64,000 nucleotides of DNA from contig NW_004450302.1 of the NCBI RefSeq assembly GCF_000321225.1, forward strand, positions 283,417-347,416, in the 5' to 3' direction. The notes under the pieces were generated by a model. It did no database searches, had not been told where the DNA came from, and was given only the letters and a program-made list of their open reading frames with translations. How positions within the stretch are numbered: the stretch's first letter is position 1; every line of letters begins with the position of its first letter. The stretch comes from Odobenus rosmarus divergens (Eukaryota; Chordata; Mammalia; Carnivora; Odobenidae). Position numbers and translations under genes: made by a program. Of the stretch, positions 1-17,640 are shown piece by piece.

Positions 1-45
1 AAATAATCTTTAAAAAAAAAAAAAAAAGAAAGAAAGAAAAGAAAT
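1..45 (+). repeat. 3' tail of a CAN SINE cut by the window edge
   Basis: The first bases read like the end of the carnivore SINE (AATAA...TCTTTAAAA) followed by a poly(A) run grading into GAAA. The body lies outside the window. Confidence 0.5.
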
Positions 46-179
46 CCCATTGGCCTGCTCCTTGTGACATGTATAGGCTGGGGAAAAATATGTCCCTTCA
101 CGTGTCCCTTCTACAGTAAGGTAAAAGGAAGCTGGAATGCTGGAATTGGATTTCACCCTGGGTTCATCATTCCTGTCCC

Positions 180-238
180 TGGGAAAATAAAGAAAAGAAA
201 GAAAAGAAAGAAAGAAAGAAAAGAAAAAGAAAAAGAAA

Positions 239-305
<67 letters not shown>
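180..305 (+). repeat. (GAAA)n microsatellite
   Basis: About 125 bp of GAAA/GAAAA units, with an almost perfect (GAAA) run from about 240 to 305. It produces long Lys/Glu or Phe/Ser open frames on both strands that are not genes. Length is probably polymorphic. Confidence 0.95.
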
Positions 306-835
306 TCACACAGTCCTTCTCCTTGCCAGAATTGACACTGAGTATTCCCTATAGGGGCCTGACATGGGCTTCGGGTGAAGTCCTCTGCATTTGCCCCCAC
401 ATCACCAGGGGGCACTGCTGGCTCCAGCTCAAGACTGTTCACAGGCTTAGAGAACCTCACTTTCTGGGAAGCTAGAGTCAAGGCAGAGAATATCTGGATA
501 TTAGAGTGGGGGGCAGGGGTTGAGAGTGCAAGCAGTGACAGAATTTTAATATACAAAAAATCAACTGTACTTTGATACATTAGCAATGCTGGAGGTTGAG
601 CAGCAAACAGACAAGGCTCCTGATTCCACAGAGTTTACTAAGAAGGTAATTCTTATGTAAAGGAAGAGCTGCTGAAAATACTATAATACTCTACTCAAAA
701 ATAGCACTTTTCAATGTTTAAGGGGTCCTCTTTCTGAATTACAAAGAAAGAAACCATGTAACATCCCAATCCTAATCTGAGATTTTAAAAACCTTGAGAG
801 TTCAAATAACTGTATCAATCTGGAAAATGCATTTT
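306..835. other. Intergenic, nothing recognised
   Basis: Non-coding sequence upstream of KRT12 with no recognisable gene or repeat family. Short open frames here have no family features. Confidence 0.5.
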
Positions 836-1023
836 TATTTTAAAGATTTTATTTATTTGATGGAGACAGAGAGAGAGAGAGTGCACAAGCAGGGGGAGCG
901 GGAGAGGGAGAGGCATGCTCCCCACTGAGCAGGGAGCCCAATGTGGGGCTCAATCCCAGGACCCTGGGATCATGACCTGACCCAAAGACAGACACTCAAC
1001 TGACTGAGCCACCCAGGCGCCCC
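836..1023 (-). mobile_element. CAN SINE (tRNA-Lys derived), minus strand
   Basis: Reverse-oriented carnivore SINE: T-rich start, AAGATTTTATTTATTT, GAGA-rich stretch, and GAGCCACCCAGGCGCC at the end, which is the complement of the tRNA-like head. It is flanked by a target-site duplication ctggaaaatgcatttt/ctggaaaatgcattta at about 820-835 and 1024-1039. It sits about 500 bp upstream of the KRT12 TATA box. Confidence 0.93.
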
Positions 1024-1512
1024 CTGGAAAATGCATTTATTCCCCACCTTCCACCAGTGCATTTCACAACTGCTTTGAAACTATATTCCACTAGAAGATA
1101 GACTAGATCATGGTCAGATGGTTTACATTTAGTTTTCTAAAGGAAACAACTAGGAAATATAAGTGAAGAACTTTAAGAAGCTCAAGGCTGAGGGTGATGA
1201 ACGATTAATTTATCCACTCAACAATTACTCATTGCTTTCCTACAGTGCATAAAACACTGGACAGTGCAGAGAATCCAAGCAATGGAATAATCTGGAAGAG
1301 AAAATATCTTGTGACAACCTATCTCCACTCCACCCAGATTTCTTTTTCATATAACAAATATGTAATGGGCACAATTATTCAATTATTTCTATATTAATGA
1401 GTTTTCAGTATGCATAAATCATTTACTGGTTGAGCTGGTCAAAAAAGGGGGGGGGCATGATATTTTGAGTGAAGAGAGTGAACTTTTCAACTGCAACACC
1501 CATTTCATGACC

Positions 1513-1520
1513 TATAAAAG
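1513..1520 (+). promoter_or_regulatory. KRT12: KRT12 TATA box
   Basis: TATAAAAG lies 90 bp before the KRT12 start codon at 1603, predicting transcription start near 1540-1545 and a 5' leader of about 60 bases without an upstream ATG. Confidence 0.85.
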
Positions 1521-1602
1521 GCCAACCTTTCTGCCTTACTGACACTGCTTCTTCTCAGGTTGTGGCCCCCTTCCCAGGGCTGTGGATCTTTCCAGCAACA
1601 CC

Positions 1603-6901
<5,299 letters not shown>

Positions 6902-7140
6902 AATTTCACAAGATCTGCCCCATAGTTGTTCCTTAGGAACAGGAAATTTACAAGTAGAAATTATCCCTTTCTGAGTAAGATACTATATAATTCAATTCTA
7001 CTTTAGTCTGTTTCATTTTCCTTGGATTCCCTATTCACTTTGAGTCCCTTTTGCTCTTTAATTACAAGTCACTATGGCCATGTTGGTCTTTATAACAAGC
7101 CAAAATCACCTTGTATTTTTCTGGACCTGTGTAGTCTTCT

Positions 7141-7146
7141 AATAAA
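7141..7146 (+). terminator. KRT12: KRT12 polyadenylation signal
   Basis: AATAAA, 240 bp after the KRT12 stop codon, followed by a T-rich stretch (ctttctttt). It is the first canonical hexamer downstream of the stop. Confidence 0.75.
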
Positions 7147-7164
7147 CTTTCTTTTGGTGACCTG

Positions 7165-7700
7165 GAACATACTTTAATCACAGGATTTTGATCAAGTAGT
7201 ATTGTTTTAATAGGATTAAATAAAAGATAAATGGTAATAATGTGAAATATGTACCTTCTTGATTCCAACAATAATGTCAAGAGCATAGAGAGAGGTTTGT
7301 AAAATACTACTAGTAAAGTAGACAAACACTGGGATGAAGATGTGGAGGTTGGAAATTAAGAAGTTTCTTTCAGAAGTTCCGTCCTTTTTACATCAGCCCA
7401 TCAAGGTTATAGCAAAATTACATTGTCCACTATGGGGGATAACAGTTGTCCTGTTCATTTCCTAGGACCTTCTTTCATTCAGTCAAGAAACACTTATGGA
7501 ACCCCTACAGTGTGCAAGACTAGAGACTCAAAGACGAATAAGATAGGGTCCCTCCCTGGAGGAGCTCACAATTGAGGGCAGAGATAGACATCTACTAGGA
7601 ATGGTGATACACAGATATAGGGCACACAGAAGTTCAAAGGACACATGGAGGAAGAAGTGAACAATTTGTCAGGGGGCAACTAATTGCTTCATACAACAAT
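7165..7700. other. Spacer 3' of KRT12, nothing recognised
   Basis: Intergenic sequence after the KRT12 polyadenylation signal. The stretch near 7480-7600 (ttcattcagtcaagaaacac..., 'gtgcaagac') resembles an old MIR/L2-type relic, but I cannot place it firmly. Confidence 0.4.
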
Positions 7701-7710
7701 CAACCAGGCA

Positions 7711-7929
7711 GGGGTGCCTGGATGGCTTAGTAGGTTGGTCATCCGACTCTTGATTTTGACTCAGGTTGTGATCTTGGGGTCGTGGAATCGAGCCCCGAAT
7801 TGGACTCTGTGCTCAGAGCAGAGTCTACTTGAGATTCTCTTTTTCCTTCTCATTCTGCCCCTCCCCCCCACACTCTCTCTCTCTCTCTCTCTCTCTCAAA
7901 TTAATTAATTAATTTTAAAAAAGAAAATA
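7711..7929 (+). mobile_element. CAN SINE
   Basis: Diverged plus-strand SINE (ggggtgcctggatggcttag...) with a (CT)n stretch and AATTAATT tail. Target-site duplication atcaaccaggca / attaaccaggca at 7699-7710 and about 7931-7942. Confidence 0.9.
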
Positions 7930-8204
7930 AATTAACCAGGCAAAGAAGGGAAAAAGGGAACAGAGGAACACATGTGAAAAAACACAAGGGTATAAACGAA
8001 CATTGCTTTGATGTCCTTTCTCCTGTCTGGCACCGGTGAGGCCCAGAGTGGGGTTTCTTTTGGGGTGGATCAGACCCACAAGTCAATAACAGATATCATG
8101 TTCTGGGTTGTGGCAGGAGGTGGCCAAAGTCTAAGCCTGAGTAGATGGGGATTCAATCTCGAATGCCAAATTCAAAACCCTAAAAGGAAAAATAAGAGCA
8201 GGAT

Positions 8205-8405
8205 TTAATGATTAAGAGCCTGGGCTCTGAAGCCAGACTGGCTCTGCCACTTCTTAGCAAGTAACCTAATCTCTGTGTGTCTCAGTTTCCTGATCGAAGT
8301 GGGTGGGTTTTGTGGAGATTAAATGAGATAACATACATAAAGCACTAGGAGCACTCTCTGGCACCTAACAAGTACTCAATATTTGCATTCTATTATTATT
8401 AGTGT
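8205..8405 (+). repeat. MIR SINE relic
   Basis: Carries the classic MIR signature: 'gagcctgggctctgaagccagactg', 'ctctgtgtgtctcagtttcctgat', 'gagattaaatgagataa', 'agcactaggagcactctctggcac'. Ancient mammal-wide repeat. Confidence 0.85.
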
Positions 8406-9115
8406 ATGGAACCAAAATGGGATGCAGAAACCAGGGGAACTGATGAGCACGGAGTGTCAAGGGAAGCAAAGGGAGAGGGAAGAGTCATGCAAGCCTGGAG
8501 GAATTCCCTCATAGAATGCAAAAGCCCATGGAAGGTTATTATGCCATTTTAGCTGACTTGCTTCAGCATGCGGCTTTCTGAAGTCACACTTCCTTTTAAT
8601 GTTTGCCAGTGGTTTCCAGTGCTCCATTTATCTCCCTGTACTGTGCACAGCAATTCAACTCTCTGCCTAGCTCTCCCCTTCTATGTCATAGGAAAACTTT
8701 ACCTTTTAGACCCAAAGAGATTATCAAGGTCTTTTCCTTAACAAGGTCCACAGCCCCCAAGTAATATAGGATGTCCCTTTTCTGGTCCTCAAAAGTGGCT
8801 GTAATAGTTACCATTTCAAATAACATCTGTTTTCCTTATAACTACATTTGAATTGTGTGAGACTCAAAGGAGAAAGGGGTTTTGCACAAGGATAAACCCA
8901 GTTTATTGGTTCTTAGTTACTATCCTAGTTTCTCAGCATTCCTTTCTTTTGGAAGCATTTCTCCACTGGGCTCCCTTAGACAATACCTCACCTGCCACTT
9001 TTCTCAGACTCTTCTTTGTGACCTCTGAATGTTGGCCCAATCTTCCTGTCCTTTCTCTCTAGACTCGTTCCCTAGGTGATCTTAACTAATCCTGTCGTTC
9101 TAAAATAACCATCTA
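8406..9115. other. Intergenic, nothing recognised
   Basis: No gene or clear repeat seen. The open frame at 8853-9062 has no family signature. Confidence 0.4.
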
Positions 9116-9117
9116 TA

Positions 9118-9225
9118 GCCTTATTGTGGTGATCATTTCACAATATACACAAATATTGATTCATTACGTTGTACACTTGAAACTAATAAACGTTATGCGT
9201 CAATTATACCTCAATAAAAAAACAA
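9118..9225 (+). mobile_element. L1 3'-end fragment
   Basis: Contains 'ttgtacacttgaaactaataa...tcaattatacctcaataaaaaa', the usual 3' terminus of older mammalian L1 elements. 5'-truncated to about 100 bp. Confidence 0.6.
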
Positions 9226-9399
9226 AGTAACCTATGCATTACTTCTTGTGGTAGCATCCAAGATGGTCCCAGGGATCCCCACCTCCTGGTACTCATGCCC
9301 TTTAGCTATAGTCCCTTCCCACAATGAATAGAATAGATCTACTGAAGAAGTGACCATGTGTGATTTCCAAGGTTAGGTCACAAAAAGCATTTCAATCGT

Positions 9400-9838
9400 G
9401 GGGTGCCTGGGTGACTCAGCCAAGTAAACGTCTGACTCTTGATTTCAGCTCAGGTCATGATCTCAGGGTGGTGAGATCAAGCCCCATGTTGGGGTCTGCG
9501 CTCGGGGTGGAGTCTGCTTGAGATTCTCTCTTTCCCTTCTCCTCCCCACCCCATCCACACCTGTGCTCTCTCTCTCAAAATAAATAAATCTTTTTTAAAA
9601 AGAAGAAGAAGAAGAAGGGGAGCCTGGGTGGCTCAGTCAGTGAAGCATCTGCCTTCGGCTCAGGTCATGATCCCAGGGTCCTGGGATCAAGCCCTGCATT
9701 GGGGTCCTTGCTCAGCAGGGAGCCTGCTTCTCCCTCTATCTCTGCCTGCCGCTCCCCCTGCTTGTGCTCTCTCTCTCGTTCGCTATCTTTCTCTCTGTGT
9801 GTGTCAAATAAATAAAGAAAATCTTAAAAAAAAAAAAA
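9400..9838 (+). mobile_element. Two CAN SINEs in tandem
   Basis: Two plus-strand SINEs lie head-to-tail, about 9400-9616 and 9617-9838, joined through the AAG-rich tail of the first. Only one target-site duplication, aaaagcatttcaat, brackets the pair (about 9383-9396 and 9836-9849). Confidence 0.9.
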
Positions 9839-9849
9839 AGCATTTCAAT

Positions 9850-10768
9850 TCTGGCTTGGTCTCTTGGACTGCTCACTCTGGGGGAAGTCAGCTGGCCTTA
9901 AAATTATATTATGAGGCGGGGAGAGGGGGGAACTACCTGAAAAAAATCAGTGATATCACAAAATTTCCCACTTAAGCTCCAGTGGTGAGGATCTCATGGA
10001 ACAGCCATCAAATCCAAAATTGCTGTCCTTTTCTGGTAATATCTCAGAATATTCCACATAGTCTTCAGTTGGCAAAGGACGCATTAGGTTTATTATTTAA
10101 GTTCATTCTGCCCTATTCTCACTGCTAAGAAATCCAATTAGCACAGCATCCTTATCATGAGATTCCAGCCCTCATTCACTAGACCACAAGCCCTAATTCA
10201 ACACAGACATAAAAAGTCCTTTTGGACTCAGGAATTAATGAACTGAAGAAGTGAAAGGTTTATCTTTAGAGAAAATAACTTATAAGAAAAATTCCAAGTA
10301 CAGGATCAGACAACAAAAGACAAGCATATTGTTCATGATTATTTTAAAATCTAAACCTTCACAAATTAAAATGTTTACTTTTTATATGCATTTGTTGTAC
10401 GTACAGGCCACAGAAAGGTCTGGAAAATATTGTATATACTAAGTTGTTACAGTGGTAATCTCCTGGAAATTACCAACAACTCTGAAGACTATTTTATTTT
10501 TTCTTATGTACATTTCTTAAAATGCTTAACAAAGAACATGTATAACTCTGATATTAGGGAAACCATGAATTTTAGTTATCCAGAACAAATGGGTTTGCAA
10601 GTATGTCCCAGCAGGAAGGAAACCAGCTAGAAAACATCCTAGGTTGCCAAAACAGTCACTTCTTTAGGCTTTGTAAGAGTGCCACCTACAGGAATCTTAG
10701 GAACTGAACTTTTAAAAGAAATTAACCCTGCTTTTCAAGCCACTTGAGGTATGTTTGATACTAGAAAG
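9850..10768. other. Intergenic, nothing recognised
   Basis: AT-rich non-coding sequence with no recognised gene. The small open frames (10251-10442, 10430-10630) have no recognisable features. Confidence 0.4.
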
Positions 10769-10808
<40 letters not shown>

Positions 10809-10972
10809 AGGGGGGGGTGGGAAGGACAGAGGGAGAAGAGAGAGAGAAGCTCAAGCAGGTTCCATGGTCAGCGCAGAGCCCGACACAGTGTTAGATCTCA
10901 CAACCCTGAAATCATGACCTGAGCCGAAACCAAGAGTTGGATGCTTAACCTACTGAGCCACCCAGGGGTCCC
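10769..10972 (-). mobile_element. CAN SINE with (TTG)n tail
   Basis: Minus-strand SINE. Its poly(A) tail, seen here as T-rich, has become a (GTT)n microsatellite at about 10770-10806. The tRNA-like head ends at gagccacccaggggtccc. Flanks 'actagaaagtt' and 'ctaggaatttc' look like a worn duplication. Confidence 0.85.
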
Positions 10973-10979
10973 TAGGAAT

Positions 10980-12025
10980 TTCACTTTTAAAAAAAAATAG
11001 AAAGGTAAAGAAAAGACAAAAAAGCAAACTTTTTTACAAGCATCAACTTAATAAATTAAAACGTTCTTACTTAAATAACAAGTGGCTTTAGTTTCCCGAA
11101 AGTCCACCAGTAAGGAGGCAAGTTGTCTCAAGGCATAAAGAAGAAAGGTAGTGATTATTCAGAACCAGACAATCTGAACTACTCAAGCTTTTAAAAATAT
11201 ACTCAAACATCAACTGAAAAATATATTCACATAGCTGAGAAAATGACTTTTTAATGGGCTAATAAATGTTTCTTAAGACTTGGAGCTGGACCTAAGGTTT
11301 AAATGTCATTTAATTTTAGTATCATAAACTCACAATCAAACTAAAAAATATTAGTGTCCTAACTGAATATATCCTCTTCATTCCATGCCACTTCCCTGGC
11401 TGAACTTGGCTGGTCAGAATATGCGCATTTAAGGTGTCAGCTTGGACCGCACCTCCTAAAGTTATATACACATTAAGTTTCTGCTAAGTGTATCCATCTG
11501 GGGATATTTCATTTATTTGCAAATACCATGGGATTTTTTTTTTAATCATTAAGGCTGCAATTTCATATTTCAAATGAACAGAGCTGCAAATACAACCTTT
11601 TTAACCAGTTGTATAATTTTTAATTTTTTAAACAATGATCAGTTGGTATATTTATGTATACATGCAGGGAATCACATATTTTTATTTATATATTCATTCA
11701 TTCAACCAATATTTATTTAGTACCAACTATATGTAAGTTTTAATATATTGAAAATAACCAGCTTTTATGAACTAAAGGTAAATACATGATAAAGTTTCAT
11801 ACATTATTCTCCTTGGTCGCATTGGTGCAAACAGAATAAGGCAAGTTGCCTTCAATTTACTTGGCAAAAGTGTCATTGCTCAATACACAGTAAATGTGAT
11901 TATTTAACAGAAGTATGAAAGACTTAGTCAATTCCTGTTGGAAGATAGGACACCTCTTCATTCATTTTTAGGAGTTTTATAAGTTTTTTTAAGGGGTAGC
12001 TTACACTGTTAAAGAAGTATTTTCA
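10980..12025. other. Intergenic AT-rich, nothing recognised
   Basis: No gene or well-defined repeat seen. The 'ttcattcattcaaccaatatttattta' near 11690-11720 is a common 3' motif of L2/MIR relics. Confidence 0.35.
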
Positions 12026-12029
12026 GGGT

Positions 12030-12147
12030 ATTTTTTAAATATTTATATTTTAAGTAATCTCTACACCCAAAACGTGGGGCTTGAACTTACAATCCCGAGA
12101 TCAAGAGTCGTATGCGCTACCAACTCAGCCAGCCAGGTGTCGGGGCA
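12030..12147 (-). mobile_element. Old CAN-SINE-type element, minus strand
   Basis: Reads 'tctctacacccaaaacgtggggcttgaacttacaatcccgagatcaagagtcg...gccagccagg', the complement of the tRNA-like head of an older, shorter carnivore SINE subfamily. Confidence 0.75.
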
Positions 12148-12149
12148 TA

Positions 12150-13480
12150 TTTTTAAAATTATGATACTCTTAAATATTTAATTATATTTTACATTACATT
12201 TTTCATTATTTTAAGTACTTTCAAGGTACTTTAAGATGTTTTCACTGGACACCCATTTTACACAACCTCATGTGCTGATTCTGGAATGACAGAGTAATTT
12301 TAATGTTAAACTTCCCTATCTTAACTGATAAGTAACTCAGTAGTTGATAAATAATAAGGTAAATTTTCATCATGGTTTTAAAAAACAAATATATAGAATA
12401 GCATCTAATCAAGAGAGAATCCTGGAACAAATACTGCAGAACTAGATCCAGACTAACACAGAATTCACTGTCAGTGTGCTATAGATAAAGCAGAACAATG
12501 AAGTCCAGTTTCCCTATCTCATTAATCAGAGGTTGGGGGTAAGGAAAAGTCGCCCAAAGGATGAGGACGGTGGGAGAATCTGACTCGGTTACCCAGAGGA
12601 GCCTTCAGTAGTAGCTTCCTCTACGTGACTCTGGACGGTGGTTTTTGTGTGTGTGTGTTGTTTTTTGTTTTTTGTTTTGTTTTTTTTTTTACAGCTTGCA
12701 GAGCAGGAAGGAGCAAGAACTGAATGCTAACCAGTGGGAAGATGAGAATCACTCTAGGGGAAGGTAGGTCTCAGCAGGGAGGAGAGCCGATGAACATTTT
12801 AGTCATCATTATCATCAACATCTGTCACCTCCAGGGTACACAGCAAAGGGTGTATGTCAGAGGAGATAATTTCTGAGGAGTTAAAGAACGATATAACATT
12901 GCAATTGCCCAGATAAAAAGCTAAAGCAGCAGGTTACACAATTCTTTCCTGATTTCTCCAGAGGGAGATTGTTTAGCTGCATTTTCCAAAGTATCAGCAT
13001 TCGGAAAACCTAATCATATAAAAACCACATTCCAAAAATGCATGCTATGTGTCACAAAACACTTGCTATACAAAAATATATCCAAACACCCTACATCATC
13101 ATAACTTGTCTATGTTTAGAATGTTTGTGGGTCATTTATGTTTGGTTTAGTCAGAAAAATCACGAAATAAGGGTTATTTTAACAAGTTTATACATTTAAG
13201 TCAAAGCGTACTTTGGCTAAAGTGTACAAGCCAAGAAAAGTTATTCCATCAATATTGGTCTAAAAATCCTTCCATTATAACTTAACTAGGTCAAGCTCCG
13301 TGTCTCCTGGGTCCATCAATTTATTTATTCATTCAACAAATATTCTAAGCACATCCTGGCCACATCTGGCATTCTTCCCCCTAAATATCTATGATCCAGT
13401 TGCTTTCCTCCATCCCCACCACCACCACCGCCGCCCCGGTCCAGGCCACCGCTCATCGCCCCTCGCCTGAAAACCACACA
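12150..13480. other. Intergenic, nothing recognised
   Basis: Non-coding. It includes a T/G-rich run at about 12640-12692 and a short CCA/CCG run near 13420. No gene seen. Confidence 0.35.
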
Positions 13481-13489
13481 GCTTCCACG

Positions 13490-14060
13490 TGCACCTCCCT
13501 CCCTTCTATTCCTCCTGCCACAGTCAGGGAGAGATTGTTTTGAAAAGACAAACCTGACCCTGTCACCCTATTGCTTAAAACCCTTTGAAGGCTTCCTATA
13601 GTCCTTGGACCAAAATCTAGCAAGGTCTGGCCTGGCCCCCTTTCCCTTCTCTCAAATTGTGTGCCTCCCCCGCCTTCACCTCCCCCTGCTGGCCTAGTTC
13701 AGCTTTTCTATACCCTGCTCCTTCCCACGGCTTTCCCCTCATTGCCTTGAATGTGCTTCCTCTCCATTTTGGCCTAACTCCTACTCACCTGGCCAGGTCT
13801 GAATTCAGATATCACCTCCTCTGAGATGCCTTGAAAGTCTCTATCCCTCCCCCTTCCCCCACCATGATAACCACATTAGGTTCTCCTATTATGTGCTCTC
13901 ATAGTACACTGTAGTCTTATGTATTTATTTGCATGACTACTCAATTAATGCCTGCTTCTCCCACTGTAAGATCTCTAAGCTCTCTACTGTTTTGCCTTCT
14001 ACTGTAGCCCTGGTGTCTAGCCCAGTATATAAAACAATCTAGCCCACTGTATAGGAAAAA
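13490..14060 (+). repeat. L2 (LINE2) 3' fragment
   Basis: Diverged C/T-rich sequence with the LINE2 pattern: 'attgcttaaaaccctttgaaggcttcc', 'accaaaatctagcaaggtctggcctggcccc', 'ggtctgaattcagatatcacctcctctgagatgcc', 'gtagccctggtgtctagccca'. No intact frame. Confidence 0.7.
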
Positions 14061-14417
14061 ATCAGTATTTGTTGAATATGTGTCCATGGAATTGTGTACA
14101 AGTGCTAGACTATTCACTCAATAAAAGGTGGAACAACACTACTGTGGGATCCCCAGGACTTAGCACTGCACTACCACATAAGAGGCACTCAATAAACATT
14201 TGTTGCATGAATACTGAAAAGTGTTGATATATTTCTTCTATTATTTTCTTGAAACATTCAACAGATTTGTCTCTATTTATTTATTAACTCTAAAATTTAT
14301 TAACTCAAATTTTCCACAACTTATCTTTGGTAAGACTGAATAAACAAACCCAAATTTATCAATGCACAGCAGCTAAGCAGTATCCATGATATGAGAGGCA
14401 TTAAGAGAATGCTTTGC

Positions 14418-14886
14418 AGGATTATTTACAATAGCCAAGATATGGAAGCAACCCAAGTGTCGATCGACAGATGAATGGATAAAGAAGATGTAGTATATAT
14501 CTACACTGGAATATCCCTCAGCCACCAAAAAAAAAAAAAAGAATGCAATCTTGCAATTTGCAACAACCCCTCTAACATGGACCTCGAGGGCACAATGCTA
14601 AATGAAATAAGGCAGTCAGAGAAAGACAAATACCAGATGATTTCACTCATATGTGGGGTTTAAGAAACAAACAAGCAAACAAACAAAAAAAGAGATAAAC
14701 AAAAAAAAAAACAGACTCAAATACAGAGAACAATCTAGTGGCTGCCAGAGGGGAGGTGAATAGGGGGAAATAGATATAGGGGATTATCTTGATAAACATT
14801 GAAAAATGTACAGAATTGTTGAATCATTATATTGTATACCTGAAACTAATAGAACACCATGTATTAATTATACTTGAATAAATAAA
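14418..14886 (+). mobile_element. Truncated L1 (ORF2 end + 3' UTR)
   Basis: Starts at 'ttatttacaatagccaagatatggaagcaaccc', continues through 'gctaaatgaaataaggcagtcagagaaagacaaataccagatgatttcactcatatgtgg' and ends in AATAAATAAA. An imperfect duplication agaatgctttg/aggatgctttg flanks it. Confidence 0.85.
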
Positions 14887-14889
14887 GAG

Positions 14890-17435
14890 GATGCTTTGAA
14901 TATAGTTAATCTGAATCTATTGATTTTCGTTATTTTTTTAAAATGTATGAGTCACATGGAAAGGAATTCCACTTACTTTATTCTCCTTAAATCTTAATAA
15001 AAAAAATTAGGCTGTCAGGGACTAAGACACCATGAAGAAGTTGCCTGCATTTTACTGAGAAATGTGGTGAATTCAATTAATATTTTCAGAAAACCTTCAG
15101 GATACTTGTCACTTTATGGAGACATAACTTTTTTATCTAGAATACACAAATTCCCACTTGGCAATTTCACAAGGCATATTGATATAAATCATATTGCTCA
15201 ACACAGTATCTGATGACTCAGTAGAAAGTGATCTTCAGTTTCAATAAGCAGTCTTTACATTAATGATGCTGTTTTTGTTTTTTTATTTTTTTGTTTTTGT
15301 TTTTGGGTTGTTTTTTTTTTTTTAGGAAATTAACCTGAGGACTTCTTCCCATATATCTAAGGAGTGCCAGGAGTTGTTTTCACAAAATACAGTACCTCGG
15401 TCTCTATGAAGTCTTCATAAGAAAAAAAACAAAAACTGTATCCATTAAAGTTCACTTATGAAGCAACACCAGAGTCCTCTTATTCATCATTAGAGTGTGC
15501 TTTGTATACACGCAATCAACTCACTATGGATACAAAACTGAGTTCTCTTAAAGCAACCGACGGAAGATAGATTGGCTTTCCATGTAAAAAAACAAAAACT
15601 GTATCCTTAATACTCCTGGCAATCTAGACCAAAATAGAACTTGTTCCTCCTTCGTTAACCAAGGTGGTCTATCTAAAATAGATTTTTCTCTCAAATATTT
15701 ACTGGCCATTACAGAAGCAACTGTGAGCAAACATAGACATATATGCAAATAACATTACCTTGACGTATAAAGACACCTGCCTAGACCAGAAAGAAAATGC
15801 AGATGAGGTGCTACAGAAGTTGGTGGAGGGAGAGAATATATAGGGCTGGGGCATGAAGACCAGGGGCACTCTTATGGCAGAAAAGCATTTGAGGATATAA
15901 AAATCTCAACATATGGTGTTAAATGGAAATGGGTAGGCAGGAACAGAACCAAAAAGCATCTCCCTCGGAATGCTTTCCCACAAGACTAAGTGACCTTCTT
16001 CTGAGAATCCTGTTCTTTGACCATGGTGGTCTGAACTTTATATTATAGATGAGTTTGTGTGTCTGATTCCTCTTCAAAGGCAGGGCTATGTATTATTGAC
16101 CATCCAGAAATACATTCCCAGCACTTAATGCACCATCTGGCAGAATGTAGGTATGCCAAACATGTTGGTTGGAGTGAGGTTTAGGAACATCACATTCAGT
16201 TTATACCTTGTCAAAACGATTGAAAAATTTAGGGGAAAAGATTTGCTGAAATCCAAAGAAAACTATTTGTTAAGCCCATCATTTAGCACAGTTTAAAATA
16301 AAGCATATGTTGACTGAATTTTTCATTTTGGCACCAATTATGCTGTCACACAGGTATGGTTCTAGTTATGAGTCACTCAAAATTCTGTAATCTGGGAATA
16401 ATAATCAGTGTATTTTAATCACTACATTACAGCAAGTGAGGACACAGGAAAACAAAACCAACAATACTGCAAAGCACCCACTGATCAATTTGTTTTAGGA
16501 AGAAAGTCCTACTCAGCAGTGCTATAACAGTAACACCTAACAGCTAAACAACCTGGAAGAAAAAATATGTATTGTCAGGGAAAGCCTGCTTAGAGTAAAA
16601 TAAAAATCCAATGTGTATTATGAGATTTTGCAATAGCTCATGTTGTAATACAGAAATATGATTTTAACTAAAGGAGGAAGATAATTATAGCTTAGGAGCC
16701 AACGAGCTAATCAACACTACAATCAGAAATGTCTGAGTGACAAGCCTTGGCCTCACACCCAAGAGGGTGAACCCAAAATGTGAGTGAAACAAGTTTCCAT
16801 TACAAATGTGTTCAAGACACCTGAGCCATCCTGAAACCAAGGTGGGGGCGGGGGTGGGGAAGGCAAGGGTGTTAGGTTACTAATGACTAATATATTAAAT
16901 TTAAATAATTTCTCTAAGAGGAAAACAAAAAATTCTGTGCTGTATTCTATCTCTGGAAGTACTGTTATGCTGGAGACTGATTGCAATGTAATAAAACACA
17001 GCATGCATTCCTTAAAAAAATATATTCCTTTAACACTTAGAGACAGAAAAAAAGAAGTTCAATCAATCCTACGTATCTAGAGGTGATCCAAGTAATGGTA
17101 ACCCAGATGATAATGGAAGTGAAAACCATGTCCTCCAAGGAGCAACTGAATGAACTGATGACCCCTTAGCTTAGGAAAGAAACAATTTAGGAGGGTAGAG
17201 TAACACTCTTTAAATACCCAAAAGACTCCAAAGCTAAGTTTTATGTGGCAGAGAGCACACTGTGTTCTGTGTGGCAGATCTCAGTTCAATGTAATGAGAG
17301 AGTTTTTAGTAGTTAGAGCAGCTCAGAAATGGAATGCCCAATGAGATAATGAGCTTCTCTTCACTAGGAATATTTAAGGAGAGATGGGAGATACTTGATT
17401 AAGGGAGTTCTGCTTGGTGTTGAATATCATCAACA
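14890..17435. other. Intergenic, nothing recognised
   Basis: About 2.5 kb with no gene or confident repeat, apart from a T/G-rich simple stretch at about 15270-15324. Open frames under 85 codons look like chance. Confidence 0.35.
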
Positions 17436-17439
17436 AGAG

Positions 17440-17640
17440 AAGCAAGAAGGGAACTAACATTTGTAGGTACCTACCATTTGCAAGACACTTTGCATGTGTT
17501 ATCTAAATGGGCAGTCTCTACCTAATTAGTTTTTTGTATTATTTCCCACATGAGGATAGTAGGGCTCAGAGATGTTAAGTAACTTACCACACACCCACGA
17601 AGAGGCAGAGCTAGGATTTGCAACCTGGGAACATCTAAGG
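17440..17640 (+). repeat. MIR-family relic
   Basis: 'taccatttgcaagacactttgcatgtgttatctaa...gaggatagtagggctcagagatgttaagtaacttaccacac...gagctaggatttgcaacc' fits the MIR family. Confidence 0.65.

Noticed and set aside
10..586. Long open frames rich in Phe/Ser/Leu or Lys/Glu
   Set aside because: They are translations of the (GAAA)n repeat and have no domain.
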